A stretch of 64,000 bases of DNA from contig CAZZEC010000001.1 in NCBI GenBank assembly GCA_964652565.1, forward strand, positions 37,626 to 101,625. The letters run 5' to 3'. Below, in pieces: positions 17,451 to 26,769 of the stretch. The notes beneath the pieces were generated by a model, which was not told where the DNA came from, did not search any database, and saw only the letters and a list, made by a program, of their open reading frames with translations. This DNA comes from JBCCTX01 sp964652565 (GTDB lineage Bacteria; Bacteroidota; Bacteroidia; J057). How positions within the stretch are numbered: the first letter of the stretch is position 1; every line of letters begins with the position of its first letter. Position numbers and translations under genes: made by a program.

Positions 17451-20400
17451 CTATTTTTTCAATCTACGTTTGACTTCGTTCTTGCGATACGATTCAAGGA
17501 TATCACCTTCCTTAATATCGTTGTAATTTTCCACCATTGCCCCGAATTCAAATCCGGCAGCTACTTCTTTCACATCATCTTTGAATCGTTTGAGGGATGA
17601 TAAGTTACTATCATAGATTACTACTCCCTCCCTAATTATTCTTACAGGTTCATTTCTATATATTTTTCCACTAGTAGCATAACATCCAGCAACTGCACCC
17701 ACTTTAGAAATCTTGAACACTTCCCGTACTTCCGCTGTCCCCATGATCTCTTCACGTATCTCAGGGCTGAGCAATCCTTCCAGTGCATCTGTTACATCAT
17801 TAATTGCGTCATAGATAACGCTATAGGTACGGATATCAATTTCTTCTTTATCTGCTAGTTGTCGCGCTTTTGCAGTAGGTCTTACATTAAAGGCGATGAT
17901 GATTGCATCAGATGCTGAAGATAGGAGAACATCTCCCTCAGTGATAGCTCCTACTGCTTTGAGAATGATATTCACCTGAACTTCTTCAGTTGATAGTTTG
18001 AGTAGCGCACCCGAAAGGGCTTCTACAGAACCATCCACATCCGCTCGGATGATCACATTCAGTTCTTCAAAGTTTCCAATCGCTTTTCTACGTCCAATTT
18101 CTTCAAGGGTGATGCGTTTTGTTTGTCGGAGTTGCTGTTCTCGATAAAGTTCAGTCCTTCTTTGAGCAATTTCCTTAGCTTTACCATCTTCCTTGAATAC
18201 GATAAATTTATCACCAGCCTGGGGTTGCCCACTGAGTCCCAACACCTGTACAGGAACAGAGGGGCCTGCCTTTTTAATTCGCTTTCCATTTTGGTCAATT
18301 AGGGCACGTACCTTGGCGTAATGTACACCTACCACCATTTCATCCCCAACTTCCAGGGTTCCATTTTGAACGAGTAAAGTCGCCACATTTCCCAGACCTT
18401 TATCCAGTCTGGCCTCGATAACCGTCCCATTGGACGGTCTATCTGGATTAGCTTTTAATTCGAGTAAATCTGATTCTAGGATCACTTTTTCCAGAAGTTC
18501 GTCCACTCCTTGCCCCTTCAATGCAGATATTTCCTGAGACTGATAATTTCCTCCCCAGTCTTCGACCAGCAAGTTCATTTCGGCCAATTGATTTTTTATT
18601 TTGTCAGGGTCTGCATCTGGTTTATCTACTTTATTAATAGCAAATACCATGGGTACTTCCCCCGCCTGGGCATGGTTAATTGCTTCTCGTGTTTGAGGCA
18701 TAACTGCATCGTCTGCCGCGATTACGACAATTACTATATCGGTAACTTTTGCCCCTCTAGCACGCATGGCTGTGAAGGCTTCGTGACCAGGTGTATCGAG
18801 GAAGGTTACTTTATTGCCACTATTGAGTTTGACTTGGTAAGCACCAATATGTTGGGTAATGCCTCCTGCCTCACCAGCTGTAACGTTAGTATCTCGTAAT
18901 GAATCAAGTAATGTTGTTTTACCGTGGTCTACATGACCCATTACTGTAATGATAGGAATGCGAGGCGCTAGATCTTCAGGAGCATCTTCTTCAATTTCTG
19001 CTTCTTCAATGTCTTGCTCTGTTACATCGATAAAGTTGGCTTCGTATCCATATTCTTCTGAGATGATGGAGATTAATTCTGCATCGAGTCTTTGATTGAT
19101 AGATACCATCATACCCAACTCAAAGCTCTTTTTGATGATATCATTTACAGGTACATCTATCAGATTTGCAAATTCATTTGCAGTAATAAATTCTGTTACT
19201 TCCAAAACTTTAGACTCTTTCTCCATCTGCTCTTGAAGCTTTTCTCTTTTTTGAGCTTCAGCATCTCTCTTGGCACGTCTTAATCGTTGTCTATTTCTGG
19301 AAGGTCCCTGACTCATCTGTGACAGCGTCTGTCTGATAGATTCATCTACCTCTTTCTTGGAAGGCTTTTCTTTCTTGCTTCTTCCACCTTTTTTCTGATT
19401 TGATGAGTCATTGGAATCTTTCGCAGCACCTGTTTCTGCTACGGTTTTGCGTTTGCGTTTTCTACGTCTGCGCTTTTTCTTTTTACTATCATCCTGTTCA
19501 TCCTCAGCGGTAGTAACTTTTTTCTTGGTTTCGGCCTCCTCTTTTTTATCGGGTCTACTGTCCGATTTTTTACCAGCAGGGCCTTTGGAGCTTTGGGTTT
19601 TATCTTTTTGCGACTTTTGCTTGCTTTTACCACGACCTTTCTTACCTCCACCAAGATCAATTTTCCCCATTACCTTAAGCCCAGATAGTTTAGGGGTATG
19701 ATCATCGGCTCTTATGACTTCGTTTTCTGTATTATCTTCTTCAGGCTCTTCCTGTGGTTGAACTTTTGCTTGGGCTTTGATACTTTCCCGTTCTCTTTGG
19801 GAGGTATTTCTATCATCATTAATCTCTTTTCTACGATCACGATCACCGCGTTTTTGATTTCTTACATTTCTGTGATCACGATCATCGCCACGTTTTCTCG
19901 TTGACTTACTATCTGCGTTCGGTTGTTTGCTGCGAGAAGAATCTCTTTCAGAAGGAGATGAATGTTCTTTCGTTTTTCTTCGTTGGTCTCGTTGTTCTGA
20001 TGAAGGAGAACTCTGAGTTGATGGCTGTTTCTTGGCTTCCTGCTCTACGCTACGTTTAGCAGGGGCAGGTTCTGCTTGTTTTGTTCGTTGATTCTCAGGT
20101 GCTTTTTCAGGTGTAGATGATACATCCTTGGAAGGGTCTTGCTGCTCATCAACTTTAGGAACATCGAGCTGTTTTTTCTCTGCAACGGTCTTTTGGGGCG
20201 TAGAATCTGATTCCGATACCTTGGTTTTATCTGTAGAGGGAGAATCCGAAGAAGGCTCGACCTGCTCTGGATCATCCTGAGATGCCTTAGAGGTAACATT
20301 AGGTTCCGGTTGATCAACAGAAGTGTTCGGCGTTGTTTTTTCTGGCTTTGCATCTGAAGGAGGAGTATCAGAATCTTCCTTTATCTTTGGTTGCTCTTCA

Positions 20401-20960
20401 ACCACAGTCTTCTCCGATTCTTTATTTTCCTGATCAGAGGTGGATGGTTTGGTTTTTTTCTTCTGAGGATCCAAGTCAATTTTGCCAACTACTTTTAATC
20501 CTGGTATGGGGGAAGAACTTTCGGGAGAATGGGTTTCCTCAGTGGGTGTTGGTTGTTCCTCTTTAGGTTCTAGGTTGTTAGTATCTTCTGCACCAGAGTC
20601 ACTTTCCTTGTTTTCGTTGTTTCCTCTCTTGCGTTTAGGTAGAATTTTATTTCTTAGTTGAAGAGGAGAAATGGGATCTTCTTCCTTTTCTGAGGAAGGC
20701 TTTTCATCTTTATCTTTGTACGTACGACTTTCTTCTTTACGTCGTTCAATAAACTGTTCTGCTTTTTCTTTCAGCTGTTTTTCGGAGGCATATTCCCTCA
20801 ATAGTATATCATATTGTTCTCCAGTGAGCTTAGTATTTGGGCTATTAGAAACACTATGGCCCTTATCCTGTAGATAAGCCACTAAAGTATCACTTCCCAC
20901 ATTTAATTCCTTCGCTACTTTGAACAAACGAAAAAATCGCTTCTTTTTAACTTCTGGCAT
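17451..20960 (-). CDS. infB: Translation initiation factor IF-2
   Basis: 1169 residues. It loads initiator fMet-tRNA onto the 30S subunit and promotes subunit joining with GTP. An IF2_N-like helical domain lies at about residues 8-55 and a second at about 595-650. Between them are some 530 residues of charged, low-complexity sequence rich in Lys, Glu, Ser and Pro. The G domain begins near 667 with GHVDHGKT, followed by DTPGHEAF and NKVDKPDAD, and domains II, III and IV complete the chain. The linker contains the same short segment twice (LKVVGKIDL at 155-163 and LKVMGKIDL near 427-435). It is the last gene of the rimP-nusA-infB order. A 98-bp gap separates it from nusA. Confidence 0.98.
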   Translation of the reverse strand: MPEVKKKRFFRLFKVAKELNVGSDTLVAYLQDKGHSVSNSPNTKLTGEQYDILLREYASEKQLKEKAEQFIERRKEESRTYKDKDEKPSSEKEEDPISPLQLRNKILPKRKRGNNENKESDSGAEDTNNLEPKEEQPTPTEETHSPESSSPIPGLKVVGKIDLDPQKKKTKPSTSDQENKESEKTVVEEQPKIKEDSDTPPSDAKPEKTTPNTSVDQPEPNVTSKASQDDPEQVEPSSDSPSTDKTKVSESDSTPQKTVAEKKQLDVPKVDEQQDPSKDVSSTPEKAPENQRTKQAEPAPAKRSVEQEAKKQPSTQSSPSSEQRDQRRKTKEHSSPSERDSSRSKQPNADSKSTRKRGDDRDHRNVRNQKRGDRDRRKEINDDRNTSQRERESIKAQAKVQPQEEPEEDNTENEVIRADDHTPKLSGLKVMGKIDLGGGKKGRGKSKQKSQKDKTQSSKGPAGKKSDSRPDKKEEAETKKKVTTAEDEQDDSKKKKRRRRKRKRKTVAETGAAKDSNDSSNQKKGGRSKKEKPSKKEVDESIRQTLSQMSQGPSRNRQRLRRAKRDAEAQKREKLQEQMEKESKVLEVTEFITANEFANLIDVPVNDIIKKSFELGMMVSINQRLDAELISIISEEYGYEANFIDVTEQDIEEAEIEEDAPEDLAPRIPIITVMGHVDHGKTTLLDSLRDTNVTAGEAGGITQHIGAYQVKLNSGNKVTFLDTPGHEAFTAMRARGAKVTDIVIVVIAADDAVMPQTREAINHAQAGEVPMVFAINKVDKPDADPDKIKNQLAEMNLLVEDWGGNYQSQEISALKGQGVDELLEKVILESDLLELKANPDRPSNGTVIEARLDKGLGNVATLLVQNGTLEVGDEMVVGVHYAKVRALIDQNGKRIKKAGPSVPVQVLGLSGQPQAGDKFIVFKEDGKAKEIAQRRTELYREQQLRQTKRITLEEIGRRKAIGNFEELNVIIRADVDGSVEALSGALLKLSTEEVQVNIILKAVGAITEGDVLLSSASDAIIIAFNVRPTAKARQLADKEEIDIRTYSVIYDAINDVTDALEGLLSPEIREEIMGTAEVREVFKISKVGAVAGCYATSGKIYRNEPVRIIREGVVIYDSNLSSLKRFKDDVKEVAAGFEFGAMVENYNDIKEGDILESYRKNEVKRRLKK

Positions 20961-21058
20961 TCTTTAAAATTATCCTCCGCTTATAAATGTTAAGTTACTA
21001 ATGTATTTACAAATATTAAAATCGGTATCCGTAAATGAGTTAATTAGTAAATTTTTTG

Positions 21059-22318
21059 TCAATCTTCGAATTCTGCACGTAGTACACCCATTATATGATC
21101 GATGGTAACTCGGTCCAGGTCTGCTCTACGTTCTATCTCATCAGCGGATAGGTCCAATACACTTCTGGCGGTATCGCAACCTATGCCTTTGAGTTGGTCG
21201 ATAATCCAACTTTCGATTTCATCAGAGAATTCATCGAGGTCGACATCTTCTTCATCGGGTTCGATTTCCCGGAATACATCTATTTGATAACCAGTTAATT
21301 TACTGGCTAATTTTATATTTAACCCATTTTTACCAATAGCCAGTGATATTTGATCAGGCTTGAGAAACACGTGGGCATTTTGCGTGCCATCTTCCAACTT
21401 AATGGATGAGATTTTTGCCGGACTTAGCGCTCGTTGTATATACAGCGCATCATTTGATGTATAACTAATTACATCTATATTTTCATTTCTAAGCTCTCTG
21501 ACTATACCGTGAATTCTTGAGCCTTTCATACCTACACATGCACCTACAGGGTCAATCCTGTCGTCATAACTTTCTACAGCTACTTTAGCCCGCTCTCCAG
21601 GCTCGCGTACAATACCTCGTATAGTAATTAACCCATCGTAGATCTCCGGTACTTCCTGCTCAAATAACTTTTCCAAAAATAGAGGAGCAGCCCTTGAAAT
21701 AATAATTCTCGGATTATTATTTCTCATTGCAACATCTATTACTACAGCTCTTAACGTATCACCCTTTCTGAATTTATCTTTAGGGATTTGTTCTGACCTT
21801 GGAAGGATCAATTCTGTCCCTTCATGCATCACCAGAATCTCATTTCTCCATATCTGGTATACTTCTCCTACGATAATTTGCCCTACCAGTTCTTGATATT
21901 GCTCAATTATTGCTTGCTTTTCAAGATCACGAATCTTTTGTGTAAGCGTTTGTTTAGCTGTTTGTACTATTTTACGTCCAAAATCAAAAAAGTTTATTTC
22001 TTCTGCTAAATCATCACCCACCTCATAATCAGGATCAATAGATAAAGCCTCACTTAAGGGAATTTGTTGGGTTTCATCTTCAACTTCGGTATCTTCTACC
22101 ACTTCTCTCTCTCTAAACCCTTGTATATCTCCTTTGTCTACGTTAACAATTATTTCAAAATTGTCATCTGATCCATATTGCTTACGAATCATGGTACGAA
22201 AGACCTCTTCCAATACCCCCATTAATGTGGCCCGGTCAATATTTTTAAACCTTGAAAACTCAGTGAATGCTTCAACAAGGTTTACTTTCGTATCTTCCGC
22301 TTTTTTTCTTCGTGCCAT
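21059..22318 (-). CDS. nusA: Transcription termination/antitermination factor NusA
   Basis: 419 residues. The order is an N-terminal RNA-polymerase-binding domain (about 1-130), an S1 domain (GQIIVGEVYQIWRNEILVMH region) and two KH domains with GMKGSRIHGIVRELRNE and IGKNGLNIKLASKLTG. A C-terminal helical segment follows (LKGIGCDTARSVLDLSADEI), similar to a single helix-hairpin-helix repeat. Acidic residues are frequent in the C-terminal part. NusA modulates pausing, hairpin-dependent termination and antitermination. It starts 10 bp after rimP, so the genes are surely co-transcribed. The hairpin in front of rimP gives a possible target for autoregulation. Confidence 0.98.
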   Translation of the reverse strand: MARRKKAEDTKVNLVEAFTEFSRFKNIDRATLMGVLEEVFRTMIRKQYGSDDNFEIIVNVDKGDIQGFREREVVEDTEVEDETQQIPLSEALSIDPDYEVGDDLAEEINFFDFGRKIVQTAKQTLTQKIRDLEKQAIIEQYQELVGQIIVGEVYQIWRNEILVMHEGTELILPRSEQIPKDKFRKGDTLRAVVIDVAMRNNNPRIIISRAAPLFLEKLFEQEVPEIYDGLITIRGIVREPGERAKVAVESYDDRIDPVGACVGMKGSRIHGIVRELRNENIDVISYTSNDALYIQRALSPAKISSIKLEDGTQNAHVFLKPDQISLAIGKNGLNIKLASKLTGYQIDVFREIEPDEEDVDLDEFSDEIESWIIDQLKGIGCDTARSVLDLSADEIERRADLDRVTIDHIMGVLRAEFED

Positions 22319-22328
22319 CTATAATATG

Positions 22329-22832
22329 TTATATAATGATAACTTTTGCTTGTTTTATATCTACAAGATTAATTGTCCTGATGTTATGTTCCTCTTTGCT
22401 ATCCTTTTCAGACTTCTTTTTAGACTTATTTTTTCTTCCTTTTTGAGGTTTGAACGCTGTATTTATAGTAATCTGTTCTTGCTCTACTTCGAGTAGTTCT
22501 CCTTTGATTTCTTGATCATCAAGTGTTTGAATCCAAATAGTTCTGCCTATATTATTTTTGTACTGACGTATTTGTGTTAGTGGATAACCTACACCTGGAG
22601 ATGATACTTCTAGTCTATAACTAAAATCAAAAGGATCCTGCTCTTCAAGCCAACGACCAATGATGCGGTTTGCCTTTGTGCATTCTGCGAGATTAATACC
22701 TCCATCTTTATCTATCTTTATAGAAAGAACACTCTTCTTTCCTCGTTTCAAAGAAACGTTTACAACAAACACAGACGAATCCCAAACTATCAGTAATTCT
22801 TTAATCTGCTTTGTAAGCTCTTCATTTGTCAT
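22329..22832 (-). CDS. rimP: Ribosome maturation factor RimP
   Basis: 167 residues. It assists maturation of the 30S subunit. The conserved core is present (GGINLAECTKANRIIGRWLE, then DFSYRLEVSSPGVGYPLTQ), followed by an SH3-like C-terminal domain. A Lys-rich stretch (GRKNKSKKKSEKDSKEEH) near the end is unusual but probably a flexible insertion. It is the first gene of the rimP-nusA-infB operon. A terminator-like hairpin ends 8 nt before its ATG, and a good TTTG/TAnnTTTG promoter lies just beyond that hairpin. Confidence 0.95.
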   Translation of the reverse strand: MTNEELTKQIKELLIVWDSSVFVVNVSLKRGKKSVLSIKIDKDGGINLAECTKANRIIGRWLEEQDPFDFSYRLEVSSPGVGYPLTQIRQYKNNIGRTIWIQTLDDQEIKGELLEVEQEQITINTAFKPQKGRKNKSKKKSEKDSKEEHNIRTINLVDIKQAKVIII

Positions 22833-22840
22833 ACTAAAAA

Positions 22841-22867
22841 AATTAGGGAGTGTAAGACTCCCTAATT
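22841..22867 (-). terminator. Terminator-like hairpin in the rimP leader (possible attenuator)
   Basis: AATTAGGGAG at 22841-22850 and CTCCCTAATT at 22858-22867 form a perfect 10-bp stem with a 7-nt loop. On the minus strand the stem runs straight into seven Ts and ends 8 nt before the rimP ATG at 22832. It has all the parts of an intrinsic terminator yet sits inside the predicted leader of an essential operon. Confidence 0.75.
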
Positions 22868-22887
22868 ATTGTTGAATTATTACCCTA

Positions 22888-22919
22888 CAAATCTAGTGTT
22901 TTTCCTTACAAAAATCAAA
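22888..22919 (-). promoter_or_regulatory. Promoter of the rimP-nusA-infB operon
   Basis: On the minus strand TTTG (22916-22919), 20 nt, then TAGATTTG (22888-22895) match the Bacteroidota -33/-7 consensus. The start of transcription is expected near 22881-22883, giving a leader of about 50 nt that contains the hairpin at 22841-22867. Confidence 0.65.
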
Positions 22920-23049
22920 ACAAGAGGAAATCATAATTTAAAACCGATTATTTCAATGTTGGATTGTCAGGAATTTGGTGTTAAATGAGGTTTTTGAGGG
23001 AAGCTATATAAGTTTTTCTGTCTTAAAGCAATAGGGAATAAGTATATTT

Positions 23050-24060
23050 CTACGTTAGTATTTTTTCGAATGCCTGGGAAAAACCCATTAACCCAGTACC
23101 TCCACCTGAATGTACAATCAATACGTTTCCCGATATTTGATCTGAACGAATTATCTGTTCTGCATTCATCAGCAGCTTGGTCGTGTAAATGGGGTCGGTC
23201 AAGATTCCCATGCTACGGGAATATTTTATACAAGCCTTTAAAACTGATTGATTCACACTTCCAAAAGAGGCTGCAGTGAAGGGATGATATAAAATATAAC
23301 TAGAAGGTAAAATTTCAGTCGTTATTCCTAATAATTCGCTACAATCTTTACATACCTGATTCAATACATCTTGAAATTCTTCTGAAGTACTTGCCATTAA
23401 AACAATATGTATCTTCGACTTTCTTTTCAAGATCGAATTTGCAAGTACTATTGCAGCGGCTGTATAGCCTGTACCAGCATCTATCAATATGTGATTGAAT
23501 TCAAGACCTATTTCAGTTTCATTGTAGATAATATCTTCATACAAAGTGAGAACCCCTGGAAGAGCCGGTTGAAAAGACCCTCCCTCTGGGATTAAGCAGG
23601 TATGCCCTGCCATTTTTCTTGAATATGCTTGTGCTATATTCATACTATCCCTCCATTGATGAGAAGGAACCCAGGTTATTTCTTCATCGCTTAGCAAAAG
23701 TCTTGTCAATAGGAGATTCCCTAGCAAGTGGGGGTTATGGGGAGTTTTTATAAAAGCATGTACGTTGATGTACTGAGACTTCAATAAGGGTGTAATGGCT
23801 GGAATATGATTGGAATGAGCTCCACCTATAAGTACTACATTTTCAACATTATGTTTCTTAATGAAAGGAAGAATAGAAGCATATTTTCTTTTTTTATAAC
23901 CAGAGGTTGTAAAACCTGACTCATCCTCGCGCTTGATATAGATATCTGCCCTAAAACGCTCAAAAAGAGGGAGTTTATGTATTCTTGTACGACAGAGTAG
24001 AGAGGGATCACATTGTTCATGAATGCTTGTCCATAAATTTTCCACAATGTTATAATTCAT
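23050..24060 (-). CDS. PLP-dependent enzyme of the ACC deaminase/D-cysteine desulfhydrase family
   Basis: 337 residues from the ATG at 24060. The frame extends to a TTG at 24105, but that would nearly touch the divergent glmM gene and adds nothing the family needs. The PLP lysine lies in the SGYKKRKYAS segment, and GGAHSNHIPA provides the substrate-carboxylate and phosphate contacts typical of fold-type II enzymes. A glycine-rich phosphate cup is seen near the end (HSGGGTGLMG). Relatives deaminate 1-aminocyclopropane-1-carboxylate or desulfurate D-cysteine; the sequence does not tell which. The gene is divergent from glmM and followed by 180 bp before the rimP promoter. Confidence 0.85.
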   Translation of the reverse strand: MNYNIVENLWTSIHEQCDPSLLCRTRIHKLPLFERFRADIYIKREDESGFTTSGYKKRKYASILPFIKKHNVENVVLIGGAHSNHIPAITPLLKSQYINVHAFIKTPHNPHLLGNLLLTRLLLSDEEITWVPSHQWRDSMNIAQAYSRKMAGHTCLIPEGGSFQPALPGVLTLYEDIIYNETEIGLEFNHILIDAGTGYTAAAIVLANSILKRKSKIHIVLMASTSEEFQDVLNQVCKDCSELLGITTEILPSSYILYHPFTAASFGSVNQSVLKACIKYSRSMGILTDPIYTTKLLMNAEQIIRSDQISGNVLIVHSGGGTGLMGFSQAFEKILT

Positions 24061-24086
24061 GTAAAGTTTAAGATAACATTTTTTTA

Positions 24087-24094
24087 TAACTTTG
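24087..24094 (+). promoter_or_regulatory. -7 box (TAACTTTG) upstream of glmM
   Basis: TAACTTTG matches TAnnTTTG exactly and ends 23 bp before the glmM ATG. No clear TTTG sits at the right distance upstream (only TTTA at 24067-24070), so the -33 element is poor. Confidence 0.45.
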
Positions 24095-24117
24095 CCCCAG
24101 CTCAACCCATATAATAT

Positions 24118-25506
24118 ATGACATTAATATCATCTATTTCCGGGATAAGGGGGACAATCGGAGGCAAGACCGGTGAAAACCTTACACCCATAGACATTGT
24201 TCGCTTTGCCTCTGCTTTTGGAACCTGGTTAGCTCTTAAATCAAACAATAAACGTGTAATTATAGGGAGGGATGCACGTCCTTCAGGAGAAATGATTCAA
24301 CAACTCGTCATACAGACGCTTGTAGGATTGGGTTTTGAAGTAATTGATTTGGGATTGTCTACAACGCCTACTGTCGAGATGGCAGTACCTGAGTATGAAG
24401 CCGCTGGGGGAATCATTCTTACTGCTTCACATAATCCTGTAAATTGGAATGCACTGAAATTATTGAACCTTCGAGGAGAATTTGTTACCAAAAAGGACGG
24501 GATAGAAATTTTGGAGATTGCTGAAAATGAGTATTATCAATTTGCGGAAGTAGAAGAGTTGGGATCTGTAAGAAAGGATGACGAATTTATTCATCGGCAT
24601 ATTCAGAAGATACTGGATTTGAAATTGGTTGATAAATATGCTATTGAAAAAGCTAATTTAAGTGTAGTAGTGGATGGGGTGAATAGTTCTGGAGGAGTAT
24701 ATGTCCCACAACTTCTGAATGCATTAGGGGTGAAAAATATCAATAAAATTAATTGTGAGCCCACGGGATGGTTTTCTCATAATCCAGAGCCCCTAAAGAA
24801 AAACTTAGGAGAATTGATGAATGTCATTCGTGAAAATAAAGCCGACGTTGGTATAGCTGTGGACCCTGATGTAGATCGCTTGGTTTTTATCGACGATGAA
24901 GGAGAAATATTTGGTGAAGAATACACCTTAGTTAGCATTGCAGATTATGTACTTCAGCACAATAAAAGCGCAGTGGTATCAAACCTTTCTTCCAGTAGAG
25001 CTTTGAGAGATGTCGCAGAAAGGCATGGAGTAAGATATCATGCTGCGGCTGTGGGCGAAGTAAATGTAGTAGATAAAATGAAGCGTACGGATGCACTCAT
25101 AGGAGGTGAGGGAAATGGGGGAATCATTTATCCCGAATTACATTATGGGCGCGATGCGCTCGTAGGTATTGCACTTTTCTTATCTCATCTGGTAAAATCA
25201 AATAAGTCCTGTGCTGAATTAAGAAGGACCTATCCTGATTATTTTATGGAAAAGAAAAAGCTTCAGCTCACTAAGGGCATGGATGTAGATGGACTGCTTC
25301 AAAAGTTTAAGGCTTATCACGAACAGAATCAAAAAGGCGAAATCAATTCTATAGATGGTATAAAAGTCGATTTTGATCGTTCCTGGGTACATTTAAGGAA
25401 GTCAAATACCGAACCTATCATTAGGGTATACACTGAAGCTGAGTCACCTACTGAAGCACTTCAACTTGCAGATGAAACAATTAATATCCTGGAGAATATG
25501 ATGTAA
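24118..25506 (+). CDS. glmM: Phosphoglucosamine mutase
   Basis: 462 residues. It converts glucosamine-6-phosphate to glucosamine-1-phosphate for peptidoglycan and LPS precursors. The phosphoserine is Ser104 in TASHNP. The Mg-binding loop DPDVDR has its aspartates at 249, 251 and 253. The sugar-binding GEGNGG and the C-terminal phosphate-binding RKSNTEPIIRVY are present. A general phosphohexomutase (PMM/PGM) remains possible, because specificity is hard to read from motifs. The start gives the expected N-terminus (ISGIRG). It is divergent from the PLP enzyme, and a good terminator follows at 25539-25566. Confidence 0.9.
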   Translation: MTLISSISGIRGTIGGKTGENLTPIDIVRFASAFGTWLALKSNNKRVIIGRDARPSGEMIQQLVIQTLVGLGFEVIDLGLSTTPTVEMAVPEYEAAGGIILTASHNPVNWNALKLLNLRGEFVTKKDGIEILEIAENEYYQFAEVEELGSVRKDDEFIHRHIQKILDLKLVDKYAIEKANLSVVVDGVNSSGGVYVPQLLNALGVKNINKINCEPTGWFSHNPEPLKKNLGELMNVIRENKADVGIAVDPDVDRLVFIDDEGEIFGEEYTLVSIADYVLQHNKSAVVSNLSSSRALRDVAERHGVRYHAAAVGEVNVVDKMKRTDALIGGEGNGGIIYPELHYGRDALVGIALFLSHLVKSNKSCAELRRTYPDYFMEKKKLQLTKGMDVDGLLQKFKAYHEQNQKGEINSIDGIKVDFDRSWVHLRKSNTEPIIRVYTEAESPTEALQLADETINILENMM

Positions 25507-25538
25507 TTTTACTCCGTTTTATCTATGTCTTACTATTG

Positions 25539-25566
25539 GTAATGATACCTATCATTGCACTTTTTT
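25539..25566 (+). terminator. Intrinsic terminator after glmM
   Basis: GTAATGAT (25539-25546) pairs with ATCATTGC (25551-25558), with one G-T wobble and a 4-nt loop. Six Ts at 25561-25566 follow. Confidence 0.7.
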
Positions 25567-25633
25567 GATTTTTGTACGTATTTAGTGTGTCATTTTTACA
25601 GGTGATATCCATTGTTATTGAAAAATAAGAGGT

Positions 25634-26686
25634 ATGGTGTTACATAATAAGATTGATCGTAGAGTGCTTAAGGATCAAATGCAGTCAAGTGATGAAGCAA
25701 GGGTAACATGTTCATTTTATCATTATTTTCACATTGATTCCCCTGAATCCTTTAGAGATGAGTTGTTTCTCGAGTTTTCCGATTGGGGAGTCCTGGGGAG
25801 AATTTATGTAGCAAAAGAAGGGATTAATGCACAAGTGAGCATCTCTTGTAGTGTATTTGAAGCGTTCAAATTATATCTGTACAAACGGTACCCTGCATTA
25901 AATGGTATAAGGTTGAATATAGCAGTTGATGATGATGGCAAGTCATTTTATAAATTAAAGATTAAGGTTAGAGAGAAAATAGTCGCTGATGGGTTAAATG
26001 ATCATCTGTTTGATGTTACCAATAGAGGCGCGCATCTCGATGCAGAAGCATTCAATGAGATCACCGATCGACCTGATACAATTGTAGTAGATATGCGCAA
26101 TCATTATGAAAGTGAAGTAGGGCACTTTGAAGGAGCTATTTTACCTGATGTAGATACGTTTAGAGATGCTCTACCTCTTGTAGTGGAAATGCTGGAAGAA
26201 AAGAAGGAGCAACCCATTGTAATGTATTGCACAGGAGGAATTAGATGTGAAAAGGCAAGTGCTTATCTGAAACACAAAGGGTTCCAGGATGTATATCAAT
26301 TGGACGGAGGGATCATCGAGTATGCCAGACAGGTAAAAGCCCAGGGGTTGAAGAATAAATTTCACGGAAAAAACTTCGTTTTCGATGAACGACTTGGTGA
26401 GAGAATTTCAGAAGAAATCATAGCTACCTGCCATCAATGTGGGAAGCCTTGTGATACACATACCAATTGTAAAAATGAGGCTTGTAATTTGTTATTCATT
26501 CAGTGCGAAGAATGCGCACAGAAATACGGAGGATGTTGCTCGGACAACTGCTATACATTCGTCCAACTACCGGTAGATACTCAAAAAGAACTCCGGAGAG
26601 GGCTTCGCAAGATGCCACGTTATTTCCAAAAAGGACGTTTTACATTAGGATCACAATTTACATTGACATTACCTGATGAAGGGTAA
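25634..26686 (+). CDS. trhO: tRNA uridine(34) hydroxylase (rhodanese family, TrhO/YceA)
   Basis: 350 residues. TrhO makes 5-hydroxyuridine at the wobble position of certain tRNAs. An N-terminal YceA-type domain (about 20-120, with FYHYFHID and AKEGINAQVS) precedes a rhodanese domain with the loop CTGGIRCEKA, whose first Cys is residue 199. The C-terminal part has a cysteine-rich cluster (CHQCGKPC, CKNEACN, CEECAQKYGGCC) expected to bind metal, as in the long form of the family. The gene is transcribed alone after the glmM terminator and converges on the DinB gene. Confidence 0.93.
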   Translation: MVLHNKIDRRVLKDQMQSSDEARVTCSFYHYFHIDSPESFRDELFLEFSDWGVLGRIYVAKEGINAQVSISCSVFEAFKLYLYKRYPALNGIRLNIAVDDDGKSFYKLKIKVREKIVADGLNDHLFDVTNRGAHLDAEAFNEITDRPDTIVVDMRNHYESEVGHFEGAILPDVDTFRDALPLVVEMLEEKKEQPIVMYCTGGIRCEKASAYLKHKGFQDVYQLDGGIIEYARQVKAQGLKNKFHGKNFVFDERLGERISEEIIATCHQCGKPCDTHTNCKNEACNLLFIQCEECAQKYGGCCSDNCYTFVQLPVDTQKELRRGLRKMPRYFQKGRFTLGSQFTLTLPDEG

Positions 26687-26769
26687 CAGTAGTACACCTT
26701 AAGTACACTATAAAAAGTATATATTCAACCTTATTGTCCCGTTCCTAAAAGATATTATTACTTGTCTAT

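Noticed and set aside
19411..19701. ORFs antisense to the low-complexity linker of infB
   Set aside because: They arise from the repetitive Lys/Glu/Ser codons of IF-2 read backwards and have no coding signature of their own.
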